Shown: positions 52,169 to 62,349, numbered from the stretch's first letter. The stretch: DNA of 64,000 bases from Novipirellula caenicola (GCF_039545035.1 NZ_BAABRO010000001.1:248001-312000), one strand, 5' to 3'. Made by a program: numbers and translations. Notes: generated from the letters alone by a model not told the origin.

Positions 52169-53431
52169 ATGTCACGCTCAGAAACGGTCGAGCTACCTTT
52201 AGAAAAGTTGTGTGCGGGGGCGACGTGCGGCTACCCGATTCTCAGCAAAGAGGGGCTGTTGCTGTTGGGGTCGGGAACGCACATCACGCCGACGATCGTT
52301 TCGCATTTGCAAGAGCAACACCACGACGTCATCGCGGTTCATCCGAATGACATCGCGGAATTGACCGGCAAACAACTTCGCCGCCCCGCCACCGCAGACG
52401 CAGCAGAGAACAAGCCAAAATTCACAGGCGTATGGGAACAGGCGTTGCCGCTGAAGGATTTGCTGGTCGATCGCCATGACGAACCCTTAAGCGACGAGCG
52501 GACGGCCGAGCTAAACAAATGCATGAGCACCGCCAAGTCTCGCTTCGAACAAATCAACCACGCTCTTCAGACTCGCGACTTTGATTCGATTTCGCCGCTG
52601 GTCGCCACCTCGGACTCGTTCGCTCGTTCGATGATCGACGATCACGATCAAACCGTCGGCGAGATTGGCGCGGCGAGTGACGATGTCGCGCTCGAACGTC
52701 GATCCGTGCAAATGGCAGTCATGGCCATGGCCGTCGCTGTCGAAATGGGAATCGATGGTCCCACGACGCTTGAAATTGGATTGACCGGACTGCTGCACGA
52801 CATCGGGTTGTACGTGTTGGATCCCAAATTCCGTGATCCCACTGAATCGCTCTCGCATTCGGAACGTTGGGAATACGAAAAACATCCGGTGATTGCGTTT
52901 GATTGTGTCTCCGCGATTCCCGAGACCCCATCGGCCGTCCGAATTGCCGTACAACAGGTCCACGAACAATACGATGGGTCGGGATTCCCCCGTGGTTTGC
53001 GTGGCACTCGGATTCATCAATATGCACGCATCTTGAACGTTGTCGATGCCTACATTCAACTGATCTCGCCGTCGACGAATCGCTGCGGCATCCTGCCTCA
53101 CAACGCCATCGGCTTGATCCTGCACCAAGGCACGCGAGGCACGTTTGATCCCGAAGTGGTACGAGCTTTTTTGAATACCGAATCGCTTTACCCGCTGGGC
53201 AGCCATGTTGAATTGCGATCCGGCAGCACCGCATTGGTGATCCGCCGCTCGGCCCACAGCTACACTTGCCCGATACTGATGCGAGATGACGGAGAGTGCG
53301 TGCAGGAAGACAACGCCGAGAACCGGATCATTCGCCCGATTGCTTCGCCGCAAATCGAACAAATGCGAATTCCGCCCTCCAAGATGCCTACAATCAACTG
53401 GAACCCCGCCGACAACGTGCTGCGGGTTTAA
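52169..53431 (+). CDS. HD-GYP-like domain protein (c-di-GMP phosphodiesterase family)
   Basis: 420 residues. The C-terminal half has the HD motif in GLTGLLHDIGLYVLD, EKHPVIAFDCV and the extended motif VQQVHEQYDGSGFPRGLRG (GFP instead of GYP), followed by RILNVVDAYIQL. This matches HD-GYP phosphodiesterases, which split c-di-GMP. The N-terminal 170 residues have no recognised sensor domain; the opening MSRSETVELPLEKLCAGATC and SKEGLLLLGSGTHIT resemble the DUF3391-like leader found before some HD-GYP domains. Activity is plausible but the GYP change is a caution. Confidence 0.85.
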   Translation: MSRSETVELPLEKLCAGATCGYPILSKEGLLLLGSGTHITPTIVSHLQEQHHDVIAVHPNDIAELTGKQLRRPATADAAENKPKFTGVWEQALPLKDLLVDRHDEPLSDERTAELNKCMSTAKSRFEQINHALQTRDFDSISPLVATSDSFARSMIDDHDQTVGEIGAASDDVALERRSVQMAVMAMAVAVEMGIDGPTTLEIGLTGLLHDIGLYVLDPKFRDPTESLSHSERWEYEKHPVIAFDCVSAIPETPSAVRIAVQQVHEQYDGSGFPRGLRGTRIHQYARILNVVDAYIQLISPSTNRCGILPHNAIGLILHQGTRGTFDPEVVRAFLNTESLYPLGSHVELRSGSTALVIRRSAHSYTCPILMRDDGECVQEDNAENRIIRPIASPQIEQMRIPPSKMPTINWNPADNVLRV

Positions 53432-53493
53432 AGACAGCCTACGAATCCACACAAATGCTGTGTCGTAAATCACGACGCCAACCCTGCGATCGG

Positions 53494-54459
53494 TTATGCG
53501 GCCAATTTCGCGGCTTCTTTGGCCAATCGCTTTGCCACGCGTTCGGGCGGCTGACGCCACCTTCGGTGCAGCCACCAATACTGCTCGGGTGCCAATTGGA
53601 CCGCCACGGCAAGTCGTTCGTTGTACCACTGAGTCAACGTCGTCACCGATTGACACACTTCGGCCGTATCATCCAGCGGATCGGCAATCCCCACACACCC
53701 TGATTCGAACTGCATCGGTTCGCCGTTTTTGCGGATCGTATAGCTCACGATCATCGGCGCGTTGGAACTAAGTGAAAACAGTGCAAGTGCCTTGTGGCTT
53801 GATGCAGGCACGCCCATGAACGGCAACCAGCAACCTTTGTCGCCAGCATGTTGGTCGGCCAACAGCGACAACACCCCGCCCTGCTGCAAATGTTGATCGA
53901 TCAGCGGTGCACACCCTTCCTTGTCAACCATCACTTGCCCCTTGGCGCCTCGGAAACGCTCGACCCAGCGGTGCAGGAATGGATTGTCCAATCGGCGGGC
54001 GATTGTGGTGGTGCTGAAGCCCATCAAACCAAGCACGTAGCCGCCGATTTCAAAGTTGCCGAAGTGACCGGTCACTCCCACCACGGGACGCTCACTCAGC
54101 AGCGACTTCAAAATGGTGCGGTTGTCGCGGAACGTCATGTACTCGCTCCAATTCGTCAGATGCAACCGACGCTGAGCCCATGCGATTTCGCAGACCATCA
54201 GGATCAAATGTTGCCACATCGCAATCGACAATGCCGATCGCTGACGCGAATCCGCGTCTGGGAAAACCCGACTCAGATTACCTTCCGTCGTACGATGCCG
54301 AATCTTCAGCGGACCGGCGGCCAACCACGCCACTCCGTTTGAAAACGATTGCCCCATGTCCAGCGGCAACGTCTGGATCACCGCCACCAACAATCGAACC
54401 ACGCAATAGGCGGCAAAGTCGGTGAGAGTCGTTTTGAGGCGAAGCAATTTCTGTTTCAC
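53494..54459 (-). CDS. Lipid A biosynthesis-type acyltransferase (LpxL/HtrB family)
   Basis: 321 residues. The N-terminal part has hydrophobic stretches (CVVRLLVAVIQTLPLD) as in membrane-bound LpxL. The catalytic HxxxxE-type motif is VTGHFGNFEIGGYVLGLMG, followed by LADQHAGDKGCWLPFMG with conserved Asp/His and NERLAVAVQLAPEQYWWLHRRW near the end. Family members transfer a secondary acyl chain to lipid A. Rhodopirellula-type bacteria are known to have lipid A genes, so this assignment is reasonable; the acyl donor is unknown. Confidence 0.9.
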   Translation of the reverse strand: MKQKLLRLKTTLTDFAAYCVVRLLVAVIQTLPLDMGQSFSNGVAWLAAGPLKIRHRTTEGNLSRVFPDADSRQRSALSIAMWQHLILMVCEIAWAQRRLHLTNWSEYMTFRDNRTILKSLLSERPVVGVTGHFGNFEIGGYVLGLMGFSTTTIARRLDNPFLHRWVERFRGAKGQVMVDKEGCAPLIDQHLQQGGVLSLLADQHAGDKGCWLPFMGVPASSHKALALFSLSSNAPMIVSYTIRKNGEPMQFESGCVGIADPLDDTAEVCQSVTTLTQWYNERLAVAVQLAPEQYWWLHRRWRQPPERVAKRLAKEAAKLAA

Positions 54460-54601
54460 AGCAAGTGAATCCGATCAGAAAAAATGGAAAATGCAGAGTC
54501 ATTCATGCTTTGAAGTAACGTAAGCATGCTAGTTTTCCTGCGGCTAACGCACCAGGATACGCATTGCCGCGACTCCGTTACTCTAAACGGCAACTTCAAC
54601 A

Positions 54602-55744
54602 CTAGCGAGTCATTGGAGCCGCTTCGTTACGCGAGGCAACCGATTCGCCCTGAGGTACTTCGTAGACACTGAACTCGGCCCACAGCGGCATATGATCGCT
54701 GACCAACAACGCTTGATCTTCGGTCAACGCGAGATCCTTTTGCAAATCGATCACTCCGAATCGACCGGTGTATTCGCGAGTCATTTCTCGATCGATCAAG
54801 ATATGGTCATAGGTCTTATCACGACGAGTGTTGGTCAGTGTGTTTCCGGCAATCGAAACGACATTGGGGATCATCACCAACTCTTGCAAATGGTTTGCGT
54901 CGACGTTCAGATCGCCCAGTAAAATACAGTCTTCTTCGCCCATCCGGTCATACTCAAATTGGCGAACGCGGACGAACACGTCGTCCAGCACATTGATTTC
55001 GTTGCTGGTCGCTTTGGGGGTGACCTCGTCGGGGTCAGTATGCGCGTTGATCATGGTAAAACTGAAGGGCTTGTATCCTTCGCGTGGAACCGCAATCGTT
55101 TGGAACGACGCCACCATCGGTTCGCGATGCATGCGGTCGGCATTGTCCTGGACGACGTAACCACTGTCACGGATCATCTGGATACGAGTTTGATCCCACA
55201 CAAACGCATAACACTCGGTTTGTGAAGTACGACCGATCGGAGGGCTGACGGTGGAGGCGTAACGTGCCCCCGATGCATTGATCAAAGCGACTAACCGCTC
55301 GACAGGAGCCGCATTGCCACCGCGAACCTCTTGGATCGCCACTAAATCGAACTGGCTGACGATTTGGGCCAACGTCCCCATCACATCGACGCCATCGACC
55401 ACTCGTGTCGTCGACTTCTTTTCGCCAAACATCTGAATATTGAAGGTCGCCAATCGAACCGTTTCGTACGAGCGTTGCCCCAGCGCGCTGACGGCGACCG
55501 GTTGCACCGGCGTTCCATTGACGGCTTCACTTGTTGCCGCTGTATCGGAAACCGCATCCAACACCGACAGATCGATGCGTCCGGTAACCACCATCCCAAG
55601 CGCCGCGGCGATCCCCGCGAAACTGACCGACGGTCCAATCCAACGTACAAAAGGGATGTAGCTGAGGACCGAACGCGCACCGGAACTCGATTTGTTACGA
55701 GAGCGTGAGCGGCTGCTTTGTAATAAATTTGATAATAAGCCCAT
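54602..55744 (-). CDS. Membrane-anchored endonuclease/exonuclease/phosphatase family protein
   Basis: 380 residues. An N-terminal basic, Ser-rich region (SSRSRSRNKSSSGARS) is followed by a hydrophobic segment (SFAGIAAALGMVV), giving a likely type II anchor. The catalytic EEP motifs are visible: VRLATFNIQMFGEKK (Asn), DLVAIQEVRGG (Glu), MINAHTDPDE, ILLGDLNVDANHL (Asp, Asn) and LVSDHMPLWAEF (Asp, His). The fold is that of DNase I/exonuclease III, and the family also includes phosphatases and sphingomyelinases. The anchor suggests action outside the cytoplasm, perhaps on nucleic acid or lipid. Confidence 0.88.
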   Translation of the reverse strand: MGLLSNLLQSSRSRSRNKSSSGARSVLSYIPFVRWIGPSVSFAGIAAALGMVVTGRIDLSVLDAVSDTAATSEAVNGTPVQPVAVSALGQRSYETVRLATFNIQMFGEKKSTTRVVDGVDVMGTLAQIVSQFDLVAIQEVRGGNAAPVERLVALINASGARYASTVSPPIGRTSQTECYAFVWDQTRIQMIRDSGYVVQDNADRMHREPMVASFQTIAVPREGYKPFSFTMINAHTDPDEVTPKATSNEINVLDDVFVRVRQFEYDRMGEEDCILLGDLNVDANHLQELVMIPNVVSIAGNTLTNTRRDKTYDHILIDREMTREYTGRFGVIDLQKDLALTEDQALLVSDHMPLWAEFSVYEVPQGESVASRNEAAPMTR

Positions 55745-55978
55745 CCCGGCCTCCTTGCCGATGGTTGCTTTCGATACGTCGTTGATCGCTCCGCGATCCT
55801 AACGCTGCTTCAATGCGTCGTTGCTGGCGAGTGCCCCGCTCAGGGGCAACCACGAAGGTTCAATTGCTGCAGAAAAAAGCCCGTGACTTTCGTCGGTTTT
55901 CCCAAGCAGTAATCCCTGAAGGCGGTAAAACGCTCGCGCGGGTTCCGCCAAGCTAAAAAAACACCCGTCGCCCCTACA

Positions 55979-56482
55979 TTAGGCGGCGTTACCAATCGAT
56001 TTGATCGCTTCCTTGGCTAACCGTTTCAATCGAGGCGGCGCGGCCTCGGCCGTCGTTTCAAGCGTTTGAATCGCGTCGGCGGCGGCCGGCCCGATTTCGG
56101 CCAACGCCCACACAGCGCGTTCTCGCGCCGGCAGGTACATCGAATTCACCACACACGACTGTAGCGCATCGACGGCAGCGGCCGCTTGCGTCTTCAATCG
56201 CCCCAACATCGTTGCCGCCCAGTAATCGATTTCGCCATCGTCGCTGTGACGCAGCAAATCCGCGAGCGAATCAACCTCTGCGGGTAGCGGGGTGACCGCG
56301 TGAGCGAGGGCTTCGGCAGCCCACATTCGAACGTCGTCATCCGAGTCGCCTGCCATCTGAACACACAGGATCGTGACGCCCGTGACCGGGTCGGATTGAT
56401 TTGAGATTTTTCGTAACGTCGCGATCCGCTCGTCAACGCTACCACTGGCCAATCCCCTAGCCCAATCGGAATTTGCATCCAT
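55979..56482 (-). CDS. HEAT-repeat protein
   Basis: About 167 residues from MDANSDWARGLASGSVDERI, where GGGAGGGG lies about 7-10 bases before the ATG; a longer upstream frame exists but is not protein-like. The rest is four to five helical-hairpin repeats (DDDVRMWAAEALAHAVTPL, GEIDYWAATMLGRLKTQAAA, ARERAVWALAEIGPAAADA), the HEAT/PBS-lyase pattern. Such repeats bind proteins. It follows the alpha-2-macroglobulin gene on the same strand (about 230 bases apart); any link is inference. Confidence 0.85.
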   Translation of the reverse strand: MDANSDWARGLASGSVDERIATLRKISNQSDPVTGVTILCVQMAGDSDDDVRMWAAEALAHAVTPLPAEVDSLADLLRHSDDGEIDYWAATMLGRLKTQAAAAVDALQSCVVNSMYLPARERAVWALAEIGPAAADAIQTLETTAEAAPPRLKRLAKEAIKSIGNAA

Positions 56483-56713
56483 TCCCCTGCCCCTCCCTGA
56501 GCAGCGATCGTTTTGACTGTGCGACGTAAAACCAACCATCGAGTGACCCGAGATCGGGCCCTTTGGACGACAAGCTTTACACGATTCTGGGTTAGCAAAA
56601 ACGGGCAGTTTCACGCAAGAGCAAGTTCGACCATCACGTATATGCAAGCAAAGAGCGAAGTGTTCTCTGCGTAGTGGAGGCTGGTCGCGGACCTCGGTCC
56701 GTTCCTGCAAAAC

Positions 56714-59700
56714 TTAGCGGATCTCGACTACCATCGGTTTGGTCCACTGCTTTTGCTCGGCGGTGTAATACAGGTACGCTCGCGAAGCTGGCCCGGTGTA
56801 CTTGCCGGGAATCGCAGCGGTCACGCCGAACTCGATGTCCTTGACCGAGTTCGGTTCGATGGTCCGCCAGTAGAAGATGACCTCGCGTCCATTGAGCTCG
56901 TAGTAGTCGAATCGGCCCGCCTTTTTCAGCTCGTCAAGCTGCTCGATTTGCGGTTCCAAACCGCCTGGCAACCCGATGATTGCGACCGTCATCGGTTGGC
57001 CTTCGCCGGTCGTATTGAACAAAGACGCCTTGACCGTCAATGAGTCTCCTGCCGCGACGTTGCCATCCGCGTCAAATTTGCCCGAAAGCTCCGCCGTCAC
57101 TTTCACGGGGCACTGATCGTCCGACTCGGGCGTGGTCGCGTTGTAAGAAACGTCCACGGTGTACGACAAATTATTTACTCCGTCGGCCTGCAGCGTCAGT
57201 TCCACCGAATCGGATTCTGCTAACTTCGCAGCGATCGATTGACCGAGCCCTGCAATCTCAACCGCCGAACCACTACGGATGTCCTGCGGAATTTGAGTTT
57301 GACCGATCACGTTGCCATCCAACATGACCTTTAAAATCGCTCCGGCAGAGCTGACGTCTTGATGGTTCGCATGGGTGATTAGGGCCTTCAGCGCCAATAC
57401 GGTCGCTTGCGTTGACCCGAATCCGCCGTTGCCGGTGCGGTTGGCACGGATCCATGCCGCGGCTCCATCGGCGTTGGATGCGTACTTGGCCGCCTTGCTC
57501 CACGCCAGGACCGCCAACGCGGTCGTTTCCATTTTTCGTGACAAACCGCCACTGGATACCACCGTCGTGGCCCCTTCCAAATGTCCGTCTTCGTGCTGCA
57601 ATTGCGTCAGCCGATCAAGCAATTTACGTCCTTCCGTGTTGCGGTTGACGTTCATCAGCGTCGCCGCGGACAACGAGATCAGATAAGGATCATTCGACGA
57701 ATTCGCCACCGACGCAAGTTGGTCCAGTTCGGCTTTCAATTCGTTCGCCGTCCGCCGCGACTGTCCCGCAGCGACATCCGCCTCCGAGAGTGCCCACAAC
57801 ACATACGCGTTGACGATGTGCTGCTGTACCGACCACACGTGCAGATGGCGAGGGTTGCGTTTGAAGCCTCCTTTGCCGTCGCGGCGCCCCATCAACCAGA
57901 CCCGCGTCCGTGTGATCATTTCCTCGCTGACGTCCATCACCTTGGTCATGTCGTTGAACTGCATCAACCCAAATGCGGACAACGCTTCGTGCCCCGGATC
58001 GTTGCCGAACCATTCGTAGCCTCGTTTTTCGCACTCAAAACTAATCAGTTTCCCATAACCTCGTTCGAGCATTCCCATCGCACGCTGAGCGACTTCGGGA
58101 TTCGTCGAATCGGATTTCTGCATGTACAACAGTGCCATCGTGTTGGGATAGTTTGTCGCCGAGGTTTGCTCGAAACATCCATGCGGTTCTCGGAGGATGC
58201 TATCGATTCCTGCCATCGCGTCCGCCACGGGCGATGGATACGCACGGACCGCAACGGCCAACGAACCGTCGACGAAATCCGCCGGGATCAACAGTGGCAC
58301 CGACGCTTGATCGCTCAACCGGCCGGCAATCGAGACGTCCACCGGATACCCGGCTGGCGCGATGTGCAGTGTCCGGCGAATGGAATCTTGCATCGATTCA
58401 GTGCTGCCACGAATTTCAACGCTCGCGTCCTGTTCCGCGGATCCAGCCAACACGTTCAGCGACATCAACTCGCGACGACGTTGGCCGGGAGCAAGCGATA
58501 GCGTTCGTGTGGTTTCGCCCAATGGCTGCAGTGCGGAATCCGCATTGATTGACATCCCCACCTGCATCTCTGCCTTGGTCGCATTGACCACCGCAACCGG
58601 CAAATCAATGCGATCCCCGGTTGTCACTTCTAGCGGCATTTTGGGTTCCATTTGGAACGGCAACCGCGATGTTACGGCTCCGCCGTACGAGCCAATCCGA
58701 CCGCTGGTGGCGTGGGCATCGACGTTCACGCGGAACGTGGTCACCGAATCGGACAAGTCAAATCGGATCGACGCACGGCCTTCGGAATCAGTGATCAGCA
58801 GCGGTTGCCAGTAGAGCGTTTCAGCGAAATCCTCGCGGACCTCAGGATCACCGACGACGTGGCGATGAGCGTATTGGCGGACCGGAAAACGGAGTTCATC
58901 CAACAACTGAGACGCCAGCGAATCAGCATCCAATCCGCGTGAGGCCAATAGACGTTTCAGATCATCCGCGGTCAGCGTGTCGGTTTCAAACATCATTCGA
59001 CTCTGGTCACTACCGCGATATTTTCCACCGAATCCGCCGTCGTCGAATTCTCGATTACCAACGGCGTTCTTGTTGCGTTCGTCACGTGTTGACTTAACGA
59101 GTCCTTTCTGTGCCGGCGATTCGACCGCTGGTTTGACCTTCTCCATTTCCTTCATGCCGTCCATCGCCATCTCGTCCATGAACATCTCTTCGGGTTCCAT
59201 CGCCATCGGTGGCGCGGACTCTTGCGCAGCCGACTCCTCCACGGAGCCGGTATCCGCAGCAACCGATGCCCTTTCGCTGTACTGTTGGGCTCCACAGCCA
59301 TACAGAAACAACGATGTTGCGGCCAACAGCAACAGACCGGCCAGACGAGCACTGGACGATCGACGCATGCGGACGGCGATCGAAATCATCCACAACAGCA
59401 CAATCATCGCCATCAAGATTCGGGTTTGGAACAAGATCAATCGCCACGCTGATTGTGCGGCCTCACGGTAGCGGTTCCATTGCTGAACTTGGCGTCCGTT
59501 GGTTTGATACGACGTTGGAGTCGCCGCCAACGGGTCCCCGTCCAACTGAAGCAGTCGCACCAACTGTTCGCGGTAATCGACGTTGGGTTGGTCGGCCGAT
59601 CCGCTGACAAAACGTCGCCATCCTTGCGTGCCCAGTAGCAAGTCGACCGCTTCCGCCGCCTCGTCGCTGTCACTCATGTAGAAATTCGCGTGCTCGAGAT

Positions 59701-61810
59701 CCTCGGGTTTTTGAATCTCGCTAGTCAACAAGAAGTGGGTGCGCAGATTTGGCCGCTCGGTGTCATCCATTCGCAGCGCCGCATCGTCGACGACGGCGAC
59801 CCCGAGTACCGCTGGCGTCGGCTCGCCGGTTTCATCACGTACCTGCAACGTCAACCGAGTCGATTCGCCCGGCGATCGATCAAGTCCCTCGGCCGATTCG
59901 ACGATTTCCACTTGCAATTGGCGTTCTTGACGACAAAAAACGAGTCGTTCCACCAGCGGCAACGCAGGCGTCTTATCGGAATCCAGTATTGTTACTCGTA
60001 CCACTCCGTTCGCCTTCTTGCCCACTGGAATCGACATTGGGTTTGTGCCTGGTTTCAATTTCACGATTTGCTCGCTAACGAGCTGACCTCGACACACCAC
60101 TCGCACCAATGCATTTCGATCCACCGTGCTGCGAACCTGCATCGTGATCGGTTCGCCCGCGGCAAAGACGCCGACGCCGGTATCGATCACTGGCAATTCC
60201 TTGACCACCGCCGGCAATCGGATGGTATTGTGCACATCGATCGGCGAGCTGACCCTCAGCGAATAACGCTCGCCTCGCTTGGGCACCAATTCAAATCGCC
60301 CCATACCGTCACGAGTCGTTTGCAGTGTCGCCACTTGACGCCCGTCACGCGATTGCACTTCGCCCTTGATGTCGATCGGTTCGCCGAGCGAGTTGCGAGC
60401 GACAAAGTACACGCGGTTTCGCAGCCCATCAACCAAATAACCTCCTTCGGGGAAAAACTCGACATCAACTCGTCCCAGTTGGATTGGGATCGTTTTCACC
60501 TTGGTCTCTTGCGTGCCGCCGTCGTCGATCACGACCGCCAATTGGCCCGCACCTTTGCGAATGTTGGTTGGCAGTTTGAACGAAATCGCATAGGTCCCCG
60601 CGGCCGTCGTTTCTGCGGCTTGTTCGTGGATCACCTCGTTATCAACTTTGGCAACCACTGCCACAGAAACGTTGGCCAACATGCCCCCTTCGGCACGCTC
60701 GGCCTTGAAATCGGCTTCCACCGTATCGCCGGGGCCGTAGCTGCGGCGACGAAACTCGAGTTCCTTTTTAAAGCGAGGCACTCGGTATGCACGCACTTGG
60801 AACTCGCGACGCTCGTCGGGAAAGAACCCATCCAAGCTTTTGGCAACCAACGTGTACGAACCGCCTGGCGCCGTTTTTGGAATCGTGAACGCACCATTGC
60901 CGACGGCTCGCTCGGTCAAGCCTTCGCTAAACATGCCTGCCACCGCGGCGCCACTGGGGTCGATCAACTCGTAACGGATCGGCACATCGACTTTGGGTTG
61001 AAACGAAGCACGTTCGAGCGTCAAGGAGCGAAAGTAAACGGTTTCGCCAGGACGATAGACGGGCCGATCGACGGTCAAATAGGTCAGACAGCGGGTCGGT
61101 TCCAGCGGCACCACGACACTCGATTCGGACCGCTCGCCGTTGGCCGAGGTCGCTTCGACGCGGAGTTCTGCTTCGCGAGGGATCACCAGATCCGACGGCA
61201 AAACAATCTTGCCCATTCCCAAGTGATCCGTTTCGGCGACCCCGGAAAACAGCGTCACGTTTTGTGCGAGCACCGAGAAGGACAACATTGCAGGAGTCAC
61301 TTGGAACCCACCGACGCTCAATCCCGAACCATCCATCCGCGTCGTTTTGATGAGAAACTCATTCGATGCGTTCGCTTGATCGATCACTTCGGCTTCGATA
61401 CGTACCGCGGCCATCGGTTTTGCGGGCAGTTCAGACAGATGCCACCAACCGATCATGAAAAGCGCAAACAGTGCAGCGAGTCCCGCGACCAACGTCGGCG
61501 TTAGCCAGACGGATGATTTCCCGGTGGCGGTAGGGCGCAAGCCCTCCGGTTCGTTGCCTCGCGTTTCAACGCCGGGACGCGCAATGCCGTGCGCCGTCGG
61601 CTCACTATTCACCGGCATTCTTGCCGCATCGGCAATGTCGCTCGCCAATTTCAGCGTGTTGGCCCACTCGGCAGCCACGTCGGCATCCGAATCGATCGCG
61701 GCGCGAAGCACAGTTGCCTCGGCTTCATCCAGCAGATCGTAGTGCAGTTCCAAAAGCGCTTGTCGCAGCTCGTCTTTGTCGTTGTATTGATTGTTCAAAT
61801 TCGTGTTCAT
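56714..61810 (-). CDS. Very large membrane alpha-2-macroglobulin with anti-sigma-like N-terminus
   Basis: 1698 residues, one of the largest products of the window. Residues 1-65 are an acidic helical segment (DELRQALLELHYDLLDEAEA) of the kind found in anti-sigma factors but without zinc-binding Cys/His. One transmembrane helix follows at about 103-123. MG2-type beta domains occupy residues 250-780 (YLTVDRPVYRPGETVYFRSL). Two hydrophobic helices at about 790-838 end in a lipobox-like LFLYGC. Then come a Met/Glu-rich linker, the A2M domain (YWQPLLITDSEGRASIRFDL) and a thioester motif GCFEQ with Cys1212, in HGCFEQTSATNYPN. Bacterial A2M proteins trap proteases through the thioester. The gene start overlaps the ECF sigma factor stop (ATGA). 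Confidence 0.9.
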   Translation of the reverse strand: MNTNLNNQYNDKDELRQALLELHYDLLDEAEATVLRAAIDSDADVAAEWANTLKLASDIADAARMPVNSEPTAHGIARPGVETRGNEPEGLRPTATGKSSVWLTPTLVAGLAALFALFMIGWWHLSELPAKPMAAVRIEAEVIDQANASNEFLIKTTRMDGSGLSVGGFQVTPAMLSFSVLAQNVTLFSGVAETDHLGMGKIVLPSDLVIPREAELRVEATSANGERSESSVVVPLEPTRCLTYLTVDRPVYRPGETVYFRSLTLERASFQPKVDVPIRYELIDPSGAAVAGMFSEGLTERAVGNGAFTIPKTAPGGSYTLVAKSLDGFFPDERREFQVRAYRVPRFKKELEFRRRSYGPGDTVEADFKAERAEGGMLANVSVAVVAKVDNEVIHEQAAETTAAGTYAISFKLPTNIRKGAGQLAVVIDDGGTQETKVKTIPIQLGRVDVEFFPEGGYLVDGLRNRVYFVARNSLGEPIDIKGEVQSRDGRQVATLQTTRDGMGRFELVPKRGERYSLRVSSPIDVHNTIRLPAVVKELPVIDTGVGVFAAGEPITMQVRSTVDRNALVRVVCRGQLVSEQIVKLKPGTNPMSIPVGKKANGVVRVTILDSDKTPALPLVERLVFCRQERQLQVEIVESAEGLDRSPGESTRLTLQVRDETGEPTPAVLGVAVVDDAALRMDDTERPNLRTHFLLTSEIQKPEDLEHANFYMSDSDEAAEAVDLLLGTQGWRRFVSGSADQPNVDYREQLVRLLQLDGDPLAATPTSYQTNGRQVQQWNRYREAAQSAWRLILFQTRILMAMIVLLWMISIAVRMRRSSSARLAGLLLLAATSLFLYGCGAQQYSERASVAADTGSVEESAAQESAPPMAMEPEEMFMDEMAMDGMKEMEKVKPAVESPAQKGLVKSTRDERNKNAVGNREFDDGGFGGKYRGSDQSRMMFETDTLTADDLKRLLASRGLDADSLASQLLDELRFPVRQYAHRHVVGDPEVREDFAETLYWQPLLITDSEGRASIRFDLSDSVTTFRVNVDAHATSGRIGSYGGAVTSRLPFQMEPKMPLEVTTGDRIDLPVAVVNATKAEMQVGMSINADSALQPLGETTRTLSLAPGQRRRELMSLNVLAGSAEQDASVEIRGSTESMQDSIRRTLHIAPAGYPVDVSIAGRLSDQASVPLLIPADFVDGSLAVAVRAYPSPVADAMAGIDSILREPHGCFEQTSATNYPNTMALLYMQKSDSTNPEVAQRAMGMLERGYGKLISFECEKRGYEWFGNDPGHEALSAFGLMQFNDMTKVMDVSEEMITRTRVWLMGRRDGKGGFKRNPRHLHVWSVQQHIVNAYVLWALSEADVAAGQSRRTANELKAELDQLASVANSSNDPYLISLSAATLMNVNRNTEGRKLLDRLTQLQHEDGHLEGATTVVSSGGLSRKMETTALAVLAWSKAAKYASNADGAAAWIRANRTGNGGFGSTQATVLALKALITHANHQDVSSAGAILKVMLDGNVIGQTQIPQDIRSGSAVEIAGLGQSIAAKLAESDSVELTLQADGVNNLSYTVDVSYNATTPESDDQCPVKVTAELSGKFDADGNVAAGDSLTVKASLFNTTGEGQPMTVAIIGLPGGLEPQIEQLDELKKAGRFDYYELNGREVIFYWRTIEPNSVKDIEFGVTAAIPGKYTGPASRAYLYYTAEQKQWTKPMVVEIR

Positions 61811-62349
61811 GATTGGCCTCCCACTGATTCACGCAGTTGGCGGATGGCGATTCGCATTCGCGTTTTGACGGTGCCGATCGGCAGCGACATAGCTTCGGCA
61901 ATCTGCTCGTAGGTCATCTCGCCGTTTTGGCGAAGCAGAAAGACCTCGCGTTCTTCCTCGCGAAGCCGGAGAACTTGGGCCTGCAGCACCGAGAGCTGTT
62001 CGGCTCTCAGCAGTGCGGCGTCGGGTGAGTCGGCGGTCGAGACCATTTCGGTTTCCTCCAAGATTGGCTGTCGCCGCCGATTCCAGGCGGCTTTGCGACA
62101 ATCGCGGCCGGTGTTCAACGCGATGCGAAACACCCAAGCCCTCAAATTCGAGACCTGATCCATCTGCTGACGATGCCGCCAACACTTCAGGAACGTTTCC
62201 TGCAGCGCATCGCGAGCATCCTCGTGATTTCCGACCAAATAGAACAACGTCCCGATCAGTTCTCCGTGCGCATCGGCAAACTGGGCCTCCAAACGCGATC
62301 GGAGCCGCTGGTCGAGCGTGTCATCAGAACTTGCGGGCGTTGATTCCAT
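61807..62349 (-). CDS. ECF-type RNA polymerase sigma factor
   Basis: 180 residues. Region 2 includes FYLVGNHEDARDALQETFLK, then the promoter-melting helix NLRAWVFRIALNTGRDCRK. Region 4 has the HTH LLRQNGEMTYEQIAEAMSLP, then GTVKTRMRIAIRQLRE. This is a standard ECF sigma factor of extracytoplasmic signalling. Its stop overlaps the start of the alpha-2-macroglobulin gene by four bases (ATGA); that protein begins with an anti-sigma-like segment and a transmembrane helix, so the pair is probably sigma and anti-sigma. The genome context suggests response to outer-surface protein or protease damage. Confidence 0.95.
   Translation of the reverse strand: MESTPASSDDTLDQRLRSRLEAQFADAHGELIGTLFYLVGNHEDARDALQETFLKCWRHRQQMDQVSNLRAWVFRIALNTGRDCRKAAWNRRRQPILEETEMVSTADSPDAALLRAEQLSVLQAQVLRLREEEREVFLLRQNGEMTYEQIAEAMSLPIGTVKTRMRIAIRQLRESVGGQS

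Noticed and set aside
59690-61504. 604-residue open frame on the plus strand
   Set aside because: Antisense to the alpha-2-macroglobulin gene; its product is rich in His, Arg and Gln with no domain, typical of a shadow frame in GC-rich DNA.
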